64,000 bases of DNA from positions 1 through 64,000 of the forward strand of contig NZ_CABJCG010000007.1 in the NCBI RefSeq assembly GCF_902364025.1, given 5' to 3'. The stretch is from Enterocloster lavalensis (GTDB lineage: Bacteria > Bacillota > Clostridia > Lachnospirales > Lachnospiraceae). Positions 48,201-53,296 of the stretch are shown here, in pieces. The translations under genes were made by a program, and so were the position numbers. Under the pieces are notes generated by a model. It was not told where the DNA came from. It made no database searches and was given only the letters and a program-made list of their open reading frames with translations. Every line of letters begins with the position of its first letter. The stretch's first letter is position 1.

Positions 48201-50751
48201 GCACACCATCAGGCTGGGCGACGTTTATTACGACTATGACGCCCAGAGGACCATCGAACATGTGGACGCGGGCCTTACGCCTTACGCCAAGGGCTCTGTG
48301 GACGGTATCGTGTGGAACGATGCGCAGATGGTGAACGGAAAGGCGGACTACGACGGAATCCGCAAGAACGGCGACAAGGGAATCGAGGATGTGCGCGTCA
48401 CCTTGCAGTACCGGATCGGCGACGTGGACTATGCGTCCAAATCGGAAGCGGACTACATCGGGGATAAGGATACGGATTACAGCCGCACCGGGACAATGAT
48501 TCCGGACGGAACCTATGTGGATCTGTTTACCTATAACCCGGATGAGTACCGGCCGTGGGAGGACGAGACCGGGGAAGCCTACTGGATCAGCGGACCGTAT
48601 ATACTGCCGCGCACCCTGGAGGCGGAAGAACGGTTCTTAGAGGACGTGAAGCTGGAAGAGAAGCGGATCGAAGAACTGAAGAAGGAGCTGGAGGAACTGA
48701 TCCGACAGCAGACTGGCGCGGTTAACGGGCTGAGCAGCCTGCAGACCCGCCTTGGGAACGCGGAGAACGCCAAAGCGGCCGATCAGGCTTTGCTGGATGA
48801 GAAGTATGAGAAGCAGGGCGGCTATGAGCGCGAACGGGCGAATGTGGAAGGCCGCAAAGCGCGTCTGGAAGTTTTAATCGACGTGCGTCAGAAGTCGATC
48901 AAGGACCTGAAGGAGGAGCTGAAGCAGGATCACACGCCGGAAGAGATCGAGGAGATCAACAGCGAGATCGCGGCGCTGGAAGCGGAGACGGCCGGTTACG
49001 TGAAAGAGAAAAACGAGGCCGAAGCAACGTACCTGAAGCTCAACGAGCAGATTTGGGAGATCGGAAACGAGATCCGGGAGCTGCTTGCAAAGATGGAAAG
49101 CTCCGAGCTGGATATCAGCGCCCTGAAGCGGCAGATCAGCCTTGAGAAGGAGGCGCTTGAGAAACTGTCCGTGGAGATCGAAGAGAAGCGCAGTCAGAGT
49201 GAGGAGGTCTATGTAGAGACGGTCAGCGTCCGCACGGACAAAGACGGCTATTATACCTTCCCGGCGCTTCCTCTGTTCGACGAGGAGCAGCCGGTGAAGC
49301 CGGGCAGGACCAGAGAGACGTTTGTCCAGCCTGAGCCGTACCGTTACCGGATCCTGGTGGAGAAGGCGGCGGGGCTGAGCTTTACCGACTTAAAGGTACA
49401 GACGGCTGGAGCCAACGACGACAATGATTCCGACGTGGGTCTCCTGACCGGATACGACTACGAGAACGGCAACATGGAGCGGTACGGAGTGGGCCGCGGC
49501 AGCCTGGGCGTCAGCGACAGCTTTGCGCTGATGGAGAAGATGGATGAGGATGTCAACGCTTACGACGGCAGATACCACCTGCGTCAGGACGGCGATGTGC
49601 CGGAGCAGGTGCGCTCGAAACGCCACATACTGCGGGATGCCGGAGTGCTGGCATTTGAGAACCGCGTAACAATCGGAGATTACGTCTGGGAGGATGCTAA
49701 CGGAAACGGCATCCAGGACAAAGATGAGAAAGGAGTGAAGGGAGCGGCCGTTATACTGTTCCGCTACAATCCTGAGGGAGAAGAGACTTACTATACCTAC
49801 GAGCTGGCGGATATGGAGCCGGGCACGGCGACAGCCTCCAACGCGGTGGCAACGCCGGATGTAGCCTACAGCACCATAAAGGCGTCCGGAAACGCATGGC
49901 TCACGGGTGGAACGGATGTGACGGCGGCAGGAACGACTAAGATTCGGGTAACGGGAACTGTGGTCCGCAAAGGAACCTGGGAACCCTGCAGCGATCTGGA
50001 CGGAGTAAGCCTGCGATATACGGATGAGGACGGACATTACCAGTTCCGGGTTCCGATTGCAGATATGAGTCCGGACAGCGCCATGAACCAGGTGTACCGC
50101 TATCGGGTACAGGTCTACCAGCCGGACGGCGTGGAGACCTGGAAATGGACCGGAATAGGCGGATCGAAAAACGGAGCGCTGGACAGCAATGTGATTCCGG
50201 CCAACGCGTTTATGGATCTGGCCAAACAGTCCATGGATCAACAGTTCCCGGAGCTGCTTGAGAACGGTTCCCTGCCGGAGGGCGCAGAGCTTACGGTGGC
50301 TGGAATCTACGATCCGGCGGATGACGGCAACAGCCGGCTTTCACCGGTGGGAGCTGTGAGCGGTATGCCGGCTTACGGTGTGTACCGGGCGGGCGTGTCG
50401 GCGGAATTTACCATCTACGACGGCAAGATACCGGAAGAACCCGGATGGACCATCGACATGCGTAAGATCAAGGACGATCTGGATCAGGATGCCGGACTTA
50501 CGGCGCCTGAGAAGGAGAAGGAACCCACGCCCGACCACAGACCTTCCGGAGGCGGCGGTGGAGGCGGGGTACCCAACGTGCCTAAGATCATTCAGGCAAT
50601 CGTTAACGGAGAGAATCCGGAGGACGTGCCGCCGCTGTTTGTGATCCCCAAGACCGGCGTGGTGCCGGCAGGCCTGACAGCCCTGGGAATCGCAGCAATC
50701 GCCGGAGTCGTTCTCCTGCTGACAAAGCGCAAAAAAGAGGACGAGGAATAA
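30292..50751 (+). CDS. Giant surface protein, C-terminal piece with SdrD_B-like domains and IPKTG sorting signal
   Basis: 6,819 residues in one frame. The first ~5,200 are beta-rich modules without a recognised name. Near 43,949-44,010 and 47,776-47,850 are linkers of SPSEAEP / TPKEASPSEA / ATPSQAKP type. Five SdrD_B/Cna_B-like domains follow, with starts near 46,040 (IGDYVWLDTNINGKQD), 46,756 (YGGVAWLDEKED), 47,565 (LSGIVWDDDTDRD), 48,300 (DGIVWNDAQM) and 49,672 (IGDYVWEDANGNGIQD). The fourth contains a coiled coil (48,616-49,205). The end has GGGGGGG, then VIPKTG (residues 6784-6789), a hydrophobic span and KRKKEDEE: a sorting signal. The partner is the class B sortase 1.7 kb downstream. 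Clostridial class B sortases accept (S/P)PxTG-like motifs, so IPKTG is plausible. Role: adhesion or surface structure (inferred). Confidence 0.8.
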   Translation: MTDIYMDKKLIGNGELLGYTDLTGEYYDKDDQENLPENPVEAGWEPVYDDGVTKVYEIRIYDRLAVDEETGDPICYVIQGDELDGLMEQRKKDKGVVIPYTTWYQENDDVRNIRYPGKVELVFDTFEGDVINDVKNHVDYRGIVELRGQINRYGDMYTYQRNYVDDNVVNYDNTFTDANGKVSVFAGNQIMAKASFIDYVSGTDTKVESKDKKDALDWAAFDVKEPLPKISAESQYYNRQAINESHRGDYTYRDFAPSNATGAKRNDQTDITASVDGNTEWNIVPYAREYLSVFGLTNDSISRMENFRFEMTPGLNTGNVWDDTVAESEKNRGFHTMDVIVRSELFNQAVIDRITIIDENSDRKLVLERVGYTPTLPRPSGYRNPYEKLEIATEKPERPEDINRNVVFSVKLYDLKDQLRSDYGTVSRQSQDTGYDQVASLAKGLYKTYAGDLVIPRTTIIESAGMPTVSQVLVEGSDFLPMRNPEYKADHDKWVGTHEINTDQGTDQAETIVFVGISDTEIINAQDIGGAKETRNQGYFHTYLYGHTYEQWKEACKLAAEQPHGKQDEDGNNFDRVATMDHRRSDTDATYIKTPQMYFDTTISAVFRDKLTDSEKSAGDYRFTDETTGSYQNRDAHNWSSYPKYMDNNWLTVGYKSLAGYTVDFRQLGTSLAGTAKYQSGYRLYSNGTVSQDYNAAANVEMVVTLPAESFDAYFIKLRPRLRPFVNSITVYPVKGEPYTVTDWKENAENANMTAVDMLSGEGLKQWWRINLLADPNRADPDGDESLWKDFEMPKEYDARDLIGSASNAHRYYKTPSEVVEEGGIAKVVINMSVNTQAANGPEGNLWEVINADEGTWYEEAFNPEASHEPYNRANQILNQKNRHSMEIAGRVIKAENQMGETVQRQTAQVGVRLELGSQFNIDDRNESKNLSREPRYAGKVRDQDKVSRIRVQKSAVSNRNAGSETGDNVTVVNSKAAATKSTWSYRNWHYVYDSYYSYTFSEWHAGHLEDEAQIRVLPAQVQQQKGLGKTVDGRAFAAAGGNIQFDQPTDAFTFLIPGITGNQTLGIPYYGQLRAFGIGINQLIDSSSEKSTSIGRYSYTYLNSEWCNRFTHVDYVEMTDVLPQIGRKDGFYKGFFSRYVEIADSIKPNLMSVKVTINEYAQDKNGDTEFVDGKPTIVGTRTEIIPYEEMYKKYRKDLPEELEGRLLFRYEPNTEDSLLGNDHLKDGHSNGELSSMNPESDHQPGDALNDQMQGWLSHKNVVGLKKNEYPAEVQLILVNLPGNGDMTDEYTGVLPEKAQTNDTNPDFYLMGNVCDLLDYNTNDPFGIGVWRNRKPKDGHNNYTRDQYDNKQSNFSTGRIGYFQTNELLDSFVEKGEFPEKQIKYIEATYGIAENYNTDVKQANLAIWYAANISPDGSANAEKLLDEDEKDTVGKHGVEVNTALVNSTRDDMTDNNTAMPLQDIYDFDSDNKEPNKVKYRIWAVNGTKQKKEKTEDNKEIGNLDLTGVYFREMNYQDVLPEGLRTQKLWIPVQFISKTVRDSQPDADSDELEILEENRFEVSAFKLYTAKDVDQKSSELTRSDPNVFGSDYNNTNVFDLKKEMLDDLVKADGLLDKASNNLVDKYITYETADGKATDRIDQARYYCVNIEAMFLDGVLTPVEINLGDEGYFLQNNLLAFDYNLQVRTPWRIDYHQNLMRFFGPNEKGTATLTGIRETPLEGETVSDQFVEEPAELLFEGIFADRKYAKNEAHGSGQEKAWDLDSRPTVETDPLVLSKVITNRIGLRMHMAGVNSKVNNNRFWDTDNYKKLRFVNRAAKINLSVNRLPYKNNLATASNAGQIIQVPDLTPNPENGDSFNNRPLGMNYNGNDYGKADPDGVKNPPRDLADLEHLVPGDRISYYVTAVNEKDEYPTESGEMRESITWNNPVLRFEAPKGTRIARWTYMPENYPLGEGKRVDANGHYLDADGKEIMDDYGNPITDGNDSRIATQPLSMDDPAGGVNGYAAIKLEDIEAYDPSRTTDSKGYYSVPADQELKDLYSGMEMEKPNIFARFFRSARNTAPEAEHVVSSVVWKIDGDIPVNKGIRLLVVLEVEDPSNNGKDNNKGNFIAESLVAVGGLETHGYEPFYFTSPKPQSEAGTVLKEEIYNKIELKDPDGNIYQAGALRDPNKPLPHLGSEEARQEYIGSNETVTYKRVQAGAEGIFNGDQTTMVNGVHAQVLSGGMHIYTEQLPPDVSISMEDHVDSKEAVLTIGEPHTGRTGSEGMIRNEVHKDLAYMDLTMDFITGNAYADKAPGDVRKLQGFYLNRLPDEEELSYSQTSYSGDRDMMATMYVQLRSDLDEAGNIRTDLDELNVPYDPEHPNADRWARNGYRKVYPKRDQYNPDGWSYFRESDKSYQLLDPRDVVRLRLEYAALSASDSAKTELTDDYLTLPAVKLYGISRWADVKPSEAVKDFSYNYTVQVTQEWYRDSSMADNYTTPQQGEVTEGNEDKTAQDMEQEFKDQNGIASTSTADDQSTDIEHNTYRYGIGTSVTYPVLRRMANISLNTETYDSAEKATDSNAKPMDGYRPGQEMWNRLTAKNVARPKKQPDQRNSSGVLRIQYEGAEQGDNPYHWEPDKEKDELKTAEKNDVLGTGEVYQPVIIDKVPVQYLDIDPGMLPPGGEDAVDGEVQDVIIDDWKNGPIRILWYNADGSLKTIGEDFEPPKVTVYAMTAKDVGGMQSYDRTLLNQVDAEIAPNNADLSKTRAADARYFVYTYTFEDEKLRTALMPGETIEIIYRTTAKRDGLPITTYQSDETRTNGRVAYLPRFGEYSHSSYYNYSGYPLNTFAPAVDQTGDKLMDMSNLIHDVGFTGRRTGRKAALVPVVKDGVTVYEPVKNADGSDRLYPDDTGQERYEFLDQSLTVIPGSDVKSAYAPNSMDTGDNNLFFDGDLDSRKRQTVQVGALPSNNQPDRVTELAYGRDWYNLLARNRTYGLVEPVEAATVGGAYVNKGVTTSVHWNELGNIGEWELVEDLSHEGGVGLKENILWAENALHLRMPWLYTSTQFVTDRYYAGDINGDYDQYDTNVSGDPMASMVGRSSYFTVENLRVYTPGIQYGDEYTSRLSAVNYGDWALDGVTFTYVLPLGVMPNLNEDGTPVLQAFYGGAPASGNGYVAPVAIQSQYVEAEVIQRPWDPVGVDYYPAAKTAADPVLADDYYNNTLETYSKETLPWVVKITVKQPLNGWWGRNITEHLTQPDKGYQITVDLKSVVYAQPDSERFYDMVYTEPWDDGIDVEDGEMQPDSNYCQIYDESNRSGDLTVRQNGSYPNTYDGSGNAVTGWLDRNNYQQIYGMNGVYRYNSWYINTSNFWMFPAFTAYANGRNLFCAMYSAADGGIPAAVTDYNAVEGSGRDTVYTAVSGSQARLLVPVVRHWSEVADERAGEPGHAIEDEKKLDEFYQNMEEPFKISLFAENQVVMKNITAGRNVQNNGASSAGTVHYQDPVTGNYLSFINPFEANNGTSYYQTSPSFDDIGGGWITGDGQVTKSGAKYPLPVLSTLLPEGIVPVDEQGKPWPGPSVPKEERDAWANGQADFDLTVRNVSTLQDGTANREITSGTNVTKDHYRVSVSYIEEARRYMVRVVPVAANAEGLDYNPLTDPQNHGDVVEVLNAPRLDWNQSLDINVKVMAVEAPEDRVNLDGVSQEAAWAKRGAEDSNIMLNRWQQNRSFASSLVRGFRFLTDDRSVEEDNSLSMKLMFNPFSVGQEYSGYYMDGKYCNWYGCHSWHYHAFDDTRLDSTGPDGRIKDRRLLGDMIRGAETGADGAGNVVDIEDYSPENIRKQSDLTLTNAMKGGLRAPLNVTYDRLDVNGSGSGYTMQGDLMMGDRFVANTTKIYVKNPNIMLDKRVALSVTEAGLGDNNGSPDYKGRDVHEYKIDEDGKLVRTDGCTNADGVEDIEAACLDDYTENPNILLKEGVTFGYGGRVWYGVTVMNKHVDSPMHGETDSSVTGEQDPGAFARLDQPNEYLIDESGNRQKIQDLTAEGSKDKKPSASDLREYEDQLEVRRRKLAESGDVAHGAFVFSDYLPWVLAYDEGTEEDPGICIQTYDSDGKPDELLDLNEARAKGWTIIDNTPKPKKDERDNRKFISITVIPPADQAAFGDRQSAYESIGNGKRPAGYLENGGKFTLKIRTRVSDIPDVNKAENYDKDGMSTDSFYNRVFVNLDCLDGNYGKLKDYKGVHYEAGGKPWFGDQKKDAVSYYSGTAGKNTDEKVVIKDGGKLPVPTSVTDVKGVSIEKVYGGNWNQKEKEGKDRYAYDTAAGLKVVSPMGYGRVSTSRPMENRNGKAQDPAYRSTDDIAMYLAETSLVRGAVGEIYTIANLPLYGVGRDINRPDLTAENYKQYDAYKVTTTVTEVKTGRWYVPLSELCGNTKEEKEAYQKLLEEKLRIQVYYTLRSESKDIRQTIEDEFDIEARYDGDEEKPLIWHRLEAKDGQYPDGATLREQQSITVSKDIRDDINQIMWMVTSENPEKYPIPAGFRLDVDVDYDEEGKQDAHELENKGTGMNNGHYPNHYQYFATASPSEAEPDAATPKEASPSEAERDDVPTNGGLITMRLGAYGTDGQAIKSDSYTANYTDIYVNYSDGKYCRLVSNDKRVEGSSKVPYPELFARSGMILVLYTPVGEMKIEGKYLEYIQRAADGEPLPQDECHYKWKDQIKLKDSSKVVSYICTLDNIENERLEKYTDSEDREDIFVNPTIVIRVPPLLTINPNTLTYVPYDEVTDDLSMPLNPAYQRKSSYSETEPLYWTFKVVHRDYDKNGHFTTETEPSDFTDVTLDTKDIQPLKQIGNEKLLKFFFKGRLMPGDSIVIQYMARVTTTNEADPLAKGENKVTYGYATDDVGQPKWVKWIAGDDEAQDVGSHQVKDGKNYDEDDSSSDTLLEIKNDIISFDTVMSFPKFKAVTTVLEPGEVSTTNGKPVPVLEGEYYRYRLNMRNSQTFTPGDAAAGMKVNPIFYDILPYEGDTKITGTESGGTWNAPARGSKWNPWLELDEENFELNATSNAEPQGEAGEDGIITFPEDTYKIWVGPVDVTRDENGAITELKPAGLEAMYSVKDRSRIKDNVDNFFQALGLTALDEEQELNWTVNGLEEANVKKHHVTLAELKEYRESSGMTQAQYEEIRKEMRAIAATFNNWEGTKNELYRMYASSDFWLSFKVETPLNLPVYSADRSAVSDDALKTQIGRYKAGNSFVGTAKDVYTSESAVLEVYVHNPVDRTQIGDYVWLDTNINGKQDEVAYEVPETGTDFDRKLPKRVKEVDEYGNITYVPDWGKDGDVLKPDPGINGVKVELLNGLGQPCNYDGEAVELEPDGGLDEFGRPLYYKLNDQGERLLDASGATSTTPYGPLSCITKSDNYGNQGYYIFPNIRDGEYRLRFTMPVEYNEYGLTTWEIGNDGDLITMAVVEPGETWSPSGQAGGVGSFTAKNLTFVTADVIHAASGIKDEKRVSYDVGVGLPVRYGGVAWLDEKEDELSEHGYDGYYDSVENPHDDHQTNPYAESGFRYAYEDGDGAKLEEGVTIIACIKGQEMDEQGNVVPALDMHGRPLIVRPLPGYNTTRTMEILKEEYRLLKEADEEIRNAGGTESELSRLRADYEVLNKKYPTRYPDLPGDGETLSEEQLEAILAPFVGTYEFKYMIPGKQYVFYAIPPVENGTGKKIYKMSKTISGDPLAGRYENDGRYNGWTKEFTAAIPQDNSGKVQVVTNKSGQVLHYQDQRLIDFGLVSIDNTMLSGIVWDDDTDRDELPDGTYAEYDGIRKDGYAGIENVRVNLYAYGWVEGQGWLPLKKEDGDLKFVDEPKVATPTEATPVAVALSEATPSQAKPVDTTLTTAGGEWQFKLKPVLETGVEGDRQYYLVGYRVEIPDLPKGYTVTSMHKEISGKKDLEEIDSDLSGNSWLYARREPGQWLNLETDVFDEKDPMTASMYLPYEKAETNEDGLPDANLHTIRLGDVYYDYDAQRTIEHVDAGLTPYAKGSVDGIVWNDAQMVNGKADYDGIRKNGDKGIEDVRVTLQYRIGDVDYASKSEADYIGDKDTDYSRTGTMIPDGTYVDLFTYNPDEYRPWEDETGEAYWISGPYILPRTLEAEERFLEDVKLEEKRIEELKKELEELIRQQTGAVNGLSSLQTRLGNAENAKAADQALLDEKYEKQGGYERERANVEGRKARLEVLIDVRQKSIKDLKEELKQDHTPEEIEEINSEIAALEAETAGYVKEKNEAEATYLKLNEQIWEIGNEIRELLAKMESSELDISALKRQISLEKEALEKLSVEIEEKRSQSEEVYVETVSVRTDKDGYYTFPALPLFDEEQPVKPGRTRETFVQPEPYRYRILVEKAAGLSFTDLKVQTAGANDDNDSDVGLLTGYDYENGNMERYGVGRGSLGVSDSFALMEKMDEDVNAYDGRYHLRQDGDVPEQVRSKRHILRDAGVLAFENRVTIGDYVWEDANGNGIQDKDEKGVKGAAVILFRYNPEGEETYYTYELADMEPGTATASNAVATPDVAYSTIKASGNAWLTGGTDVTAAGTTKIRVTGTVVRKGTWEPCSDLDGVSLRYTDEDGHYQFRVPIADMSPDSAMNQVYRYRVQVYQPDGVETWKWTGIGGSKNGALDSNVIPANAFMDLAKQSMDQQFPELLENGSLPEGAELTVAGIYDPADDGNSRLSPVGAVSGMPAYGVYRAGVSAEFTIYDGKIPEEPGWTIDMRKIKDDLDQDAGLTAPEKEKEPTPDHRPSGGGGGGGVPNVPKIIQAIVNGENPEDVPPLFVIPKTGVVPAGLTALGIAAIAGVVLLLTKRKKEDEE
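48616..49205 (+). other. Coiled coil inserted in the fourth SdrD_B-like domain
   Basis: Sequence such as EKRIEELKKELEELIRQQ, IKDLKEELKQD, EIEEINSEIAALEAE and LEKEALEKLSVEIEEK alternates hydrophobic heptads over nearly 200 residues. Before it lies the domain's first half (YDGIRKNGDKGIEDVRVTLQ) and after it the final strands (VSVRTDKDGYYTFPALPLF). Confidence 0.8.
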
Positions 50752-50769
50752 AAAACAGAGGAATTGAGC

Positions 50770-52470
50770 ATGAAAAACAATCAGTTAAAAGAACGGATGG
50801 CGGCTTTTGCCGCCTCCGTCCGTAAAAAGCCGTACGCCGCAGCCATCGCTGCGGCCGCGGTTGTCCTGGCGGCGGTACTGTTCTTCGTCATGGGCCCCCC
50901 GCGGATTTTCTCCGGAATATTCCGGGATCAGACGGGTCTGGCCATGGTACAGGAGGGCAGGGAGAACGCGGTGCAAAAGGATGAGGAGCGCAGGCAGGTG
51001 CTGCGGGTCTATACCAACGACGCCACCGGTGTGATCAATCCCGCCTACGCCAGCTCCGCCGGAGACAGAGCGGTCAGCGCGGTGATCTTTGAACCCCTGA
51101 TGCGCAAAAATGTGGATGGGAAGCTGGAACCGGTGCTGGCACGGCAGGTCCGGATGGCTGAGGACGGCGCCACATGTACCATCCAGCTGAAGAAAAATGT
51201 CCGGTTCAGCGACGGGCAGGCTCTGACCGCCCGGGACGCGGCATTTTCCATTGCAGCCATGTGCGTCACGGAGGAGGAGGGCAGCGGCCCTTACGGGAAT
51301 ATCCAGGGCGTGAGAGCGTTTCGGGAGGGAGCGGGCGAACTGCCGGAAGGGATCCGGGTGACGGATGAACTGACGGTGGAGCTGGCCTTTGAAACCCCTT
51401 CCCCGGACAATCTGCGGATTCTGGAGACGAAAATCCAGGAGCGGCCGGAGAACCTGACCAGCGGTTTCCTGCCTGTTTTACAGCAGTTGTCCATGGACGG
51501 CACGGGGACCGGCGCTTATCAGAAGGTCCGGATCCGGGACGGCAGCGGAATCCGCCTGGAGGCAAATGAATTCTACCGCGGTAAGATCCGCGACATTAAA
51601 GCCGTGGAGTTCGTCACCTACGGCACCTATGAGATGGGAGCGGTCATCGATGAACAGAGGATCGACGCAGCGTTTTTTTCCGCCGAGTCCGCGCTGTTCG
51701 ACCGTTTTTTCTCTGCAAAGCAGTTTACAATTTATGAAAAGCCGGGGGCGGGCCTTTATTATATGGCCCTGAACCGGAATAACCGGCAGCTCTATATCCC
51801 GGCGGTCCGCCGCGCCATCGCCCTATCCATTGACCGGGACCGGTTCGCGGGAGGGAATCTCTCCGCGTACATGGTAAAGGCCGAGGCCATCGGGCCTGAG
51901 GACAGTATCTACGCGGGCAGCGTGAACATGGCTTTGAACAAGGAGGAAGCGAAGAAGCTGATGGAGGAGGCCGGCGGGAAGTACGGCAGTTTAAAAGGCC
52001 GCCTAAGACTCCCGGTGTTGGCCGGAAGCAAAAACCAGGAAGCTCTGGCCAAGGCCGTAAAGAGCGATTTAAAGGACATTGGGTTTGATGTGGACATCGA
52101 GCTGCTGGACCAGGCGGCCTATCTGCAGCAGGTGTATATGCTGCAGGACTTCGACCTGATTCTGTCCGGCACAGGCGGCTGGGACTACCCGTCGGCCTGG
52201 GACGGTCTGGCGGAGGATATGCAGGGTCTGCCCACGGCGTGCAACAGCAATGAGCTGAACGAGGCGCTGGGGGAGCTTAACACCGCATACAGCGAGAAGG
52301 CTCTGACCGCCGCCTGGAAGAAGGCCGCGGATGCGGCCGGACGCCAGGTGCCTGTGATTCCTTTGGCCCGGCCGAAGCAGTTTCTGGCCGTGTCCGCGGA
52401 CCTGTCCGGCTACCGGATCACCCGCTACGACGACTTTTTCGTCAATATTCAGGACATCCGGGTGAAGTAG
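50770..52470 (+). CDS. Membrane-anchored family-5 extracellular solute-binding protein
   Basis: 566 residues, ATG at 50770 with AGAGGAA upstream, 18 nt after the giant gene. A cytoplasmic basic segment and one membrane span (residues ~22-45, AAAIAAAAVVLAAVLFFVMG) replace the lipobox usual for this family. The body has SBP_bac_5 features: VINPAYASSAGDRAVSAVIF, EPLMRKNVDGKLEPVLARQV, TIQLKKNVRFSDGQALTARD (VKFHDG block), GAYQKVRI, FDLILSGTGGWDYPSAW. This family binds oligopeptides, nickel or heme for ABC import, but no permease or ATPase is near. In a sortase operon it may act as a chaperone or a sensor for a surface peptide; this is inference. Confidence 0.75.
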   Translation: MKNNQLKERMAAFAASVRKKPYAAAIAAAAVVLAAVLFFVMGPPRIFSGIFRDQTGLAMVQEGRENAVQKDEERRQVLRVYTNDATGVINPAYASSAGDRAVSAVIFEPLMRKNVDGKLEPVLARQVRMAEDGATCTIQLKKNVRFSDGQALTARDAAFSIAAMCVTEEEGSGPYGNIQGVRAFREGAGELPEGIRVTDELTVELAFETPSPDNLRILETKIQERPENLTSGFLPVLQQLSMDGTGTGAYQKVRIRDGSGIRLEANEFYRGKIRDIKAVEFVTYGTYEMGAVIDEQRIDAAFFSAESALFDRFFSAKQFTIYEKPGAGLYYMALNRNNRQLYIPAVRRAIALSIDRDRFAGGNLSAYMVKAEAIGPEDSIYAGSVNMALNKEEAKKLMEEAGGKYGSLKGRLRLPVLAGSKNQEALAKAVKSDLKDIGFDVDIELLDQAAYLQQVYMLQDFDLILSGTGGWDYPSAWDGLAEDMQGLPTACNSNELNEALGELNTAYSEKALTAAWKKAADAAGRQVPVIPLARPKQFLAVSADLSGYRITRYDDFFVNIQDIRVK

Positions 52471-53220
52471 ATGGTGAGAAAATGGATACGCAGGATTTGC
52501 CTTGCGGTGATTTTCGTGTGTCTTGTGATCGCGGCGGCGGATGCAGTTTCGCTGTACCGGGAGGAGAAGGCCTTCGACGAGATCTGGCGGCAGGCCTACC
52601 GCATGCCAAAGGAGGCAAAGCGGAACCGGGATGAGGCGGGGGGAGTGGATCTGGACGCGCTGCGGGCTCTGAACCCCCAGTGCGTGGGTTATATCAGCAT
52701 CAAGGACACCCCTTTGAGTTACCCGGTGATGCAGACGGACGAGGAGGGCGGGATGTTTTACCTGACCCACGCCTTTGACCGATCCTACCACGGCAACGGC
52801 ACGCCCTTTCTGGACATGCGCTGCGACATTGAAAAGCCCTCGGACAATCTGATCGTCTACGGGCACAACACACGCAATACCAAGATGTTCAGCTGCCTGC
52901 GGTTTTATCAGGAGCGGGAGTATTTTGAGGAGCACCCCATTGTCCGGTTCGACCATGAGAACGGCGGGGATTATCAGATATTTGCGGTGCTGTTTTCCAG
53001 CCTTTCGGAGCAGGAGAACCGGGACATTTTCCAGATGATTGAGAGGGACCCCGAGGAGCCGGAGCAGTGGGAAAAATTTTTAGAGTATCTGGCGCGGCAC
53101 AGTCTGTACGACACCGGGGTGAAGGCGGAGACGGAGGACAGGATTCTCACCCTCTCCACCTGCTACCGGCCCATCGACAACGGCAGGGTGCTGGTATTTG
53201 CCAAAAAGATTGAGAATTAA
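52471..53220 (+). CDS. srtB: Class B sortase
   Basis: 249 residues; the ATG follows the preceding TAG directly (translational coupling). N-terminal membrane span (ICLAVIFVCLVIAAADAV), then the sortase fold with catalytic H132 (LIVYGHNTRN), C231 (LTLSTCYRP) and R239 (NGRVLVFAK). The spacing and the long helix-containing segment between 180 and 215 indicate class B rather than A. It cleaves the T-G bond of its sorting motif and links substrate to cell-wall peptide. The only candidate substrate in the window is the giant protein with IPKTG, in the same operon, so this looks like a dedicated sortase. Confidence 0.92.
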   Translation: MVRKWIRRICLAVIFVCLVIAAADAVSLYREEKAFDEIWRQAYRMPKEAKRNRDEAGGVDLDALRALNPQCVGYISIKDTPLSYPVMQTDEEGGMFYLTHAFDRSYHGNGTPFLDMRCDIEKPSDNLIVYGHNTRNTKMFSCLRFYQEREYFEEHPIVRFDHENGGDYQIFAVLFSSLSEQENRDIFQMIERDPEEPEQWEKFLEYLARHSLYDTGVKAETEDRILTLSTCYRPIDNGRVLVFAKKIEN

Positions 53221-53222
53221 GC

Positions 53223-53263
53223 AGGGAACCTGACTGGGCTTAGGCCGGGCCGGGTTCCTTTTT
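53223..53263 (+). terminator. Terminator of the giant protein-sortase operon
   Basis: AGGGAACC / GGGTTCCTT with a GC-rich interior, followed by TTTTT; it begins 3 nt after the sortase stop. Confidence 0.8.
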
Positions 53264-53296
53264 GGATGCGGCGGGCCGCCCGGGACAGGGCTGCGA

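Larger units (their letters stand above)
21331..50751 (+). other. Giant sortase-anchored surface-protein locus, one ancestral gene of ~9,800 codons with two frame changes
   Basis: Three overlapping open frames (frame 1: 21331-24819; frame 2: to 30295; frame 1: 30292-50751) look like pieces of one gene. Only the first has a signal peptide, only the last a wall-anchor motif, and the middle one has neither a Shine-Dalgarno nor an ATG start. The net frame change is zero. At junction one a C6 run (24714-24719) with one C fewer joins RVAGP to RTNTAQF. At junction two, one extra G near 30283 gives AEGFQMTDIYMDKKLI, matching the internal repeat EKGFLVTKIVIDRDLL encoded near 28,480. Span 29,421 nt, about 9,806 residues if restored. 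Either sequencing errors, mutations or phase/recoding events. Confidence 0.72.

Noticed and set aside
50770..52470. Lipoprotein of an oligopeptide ABC importer
   Set aside because: No lipobox cysteine follows the hydrophobic segment, and no permease or ATPase gene is present in the operon.
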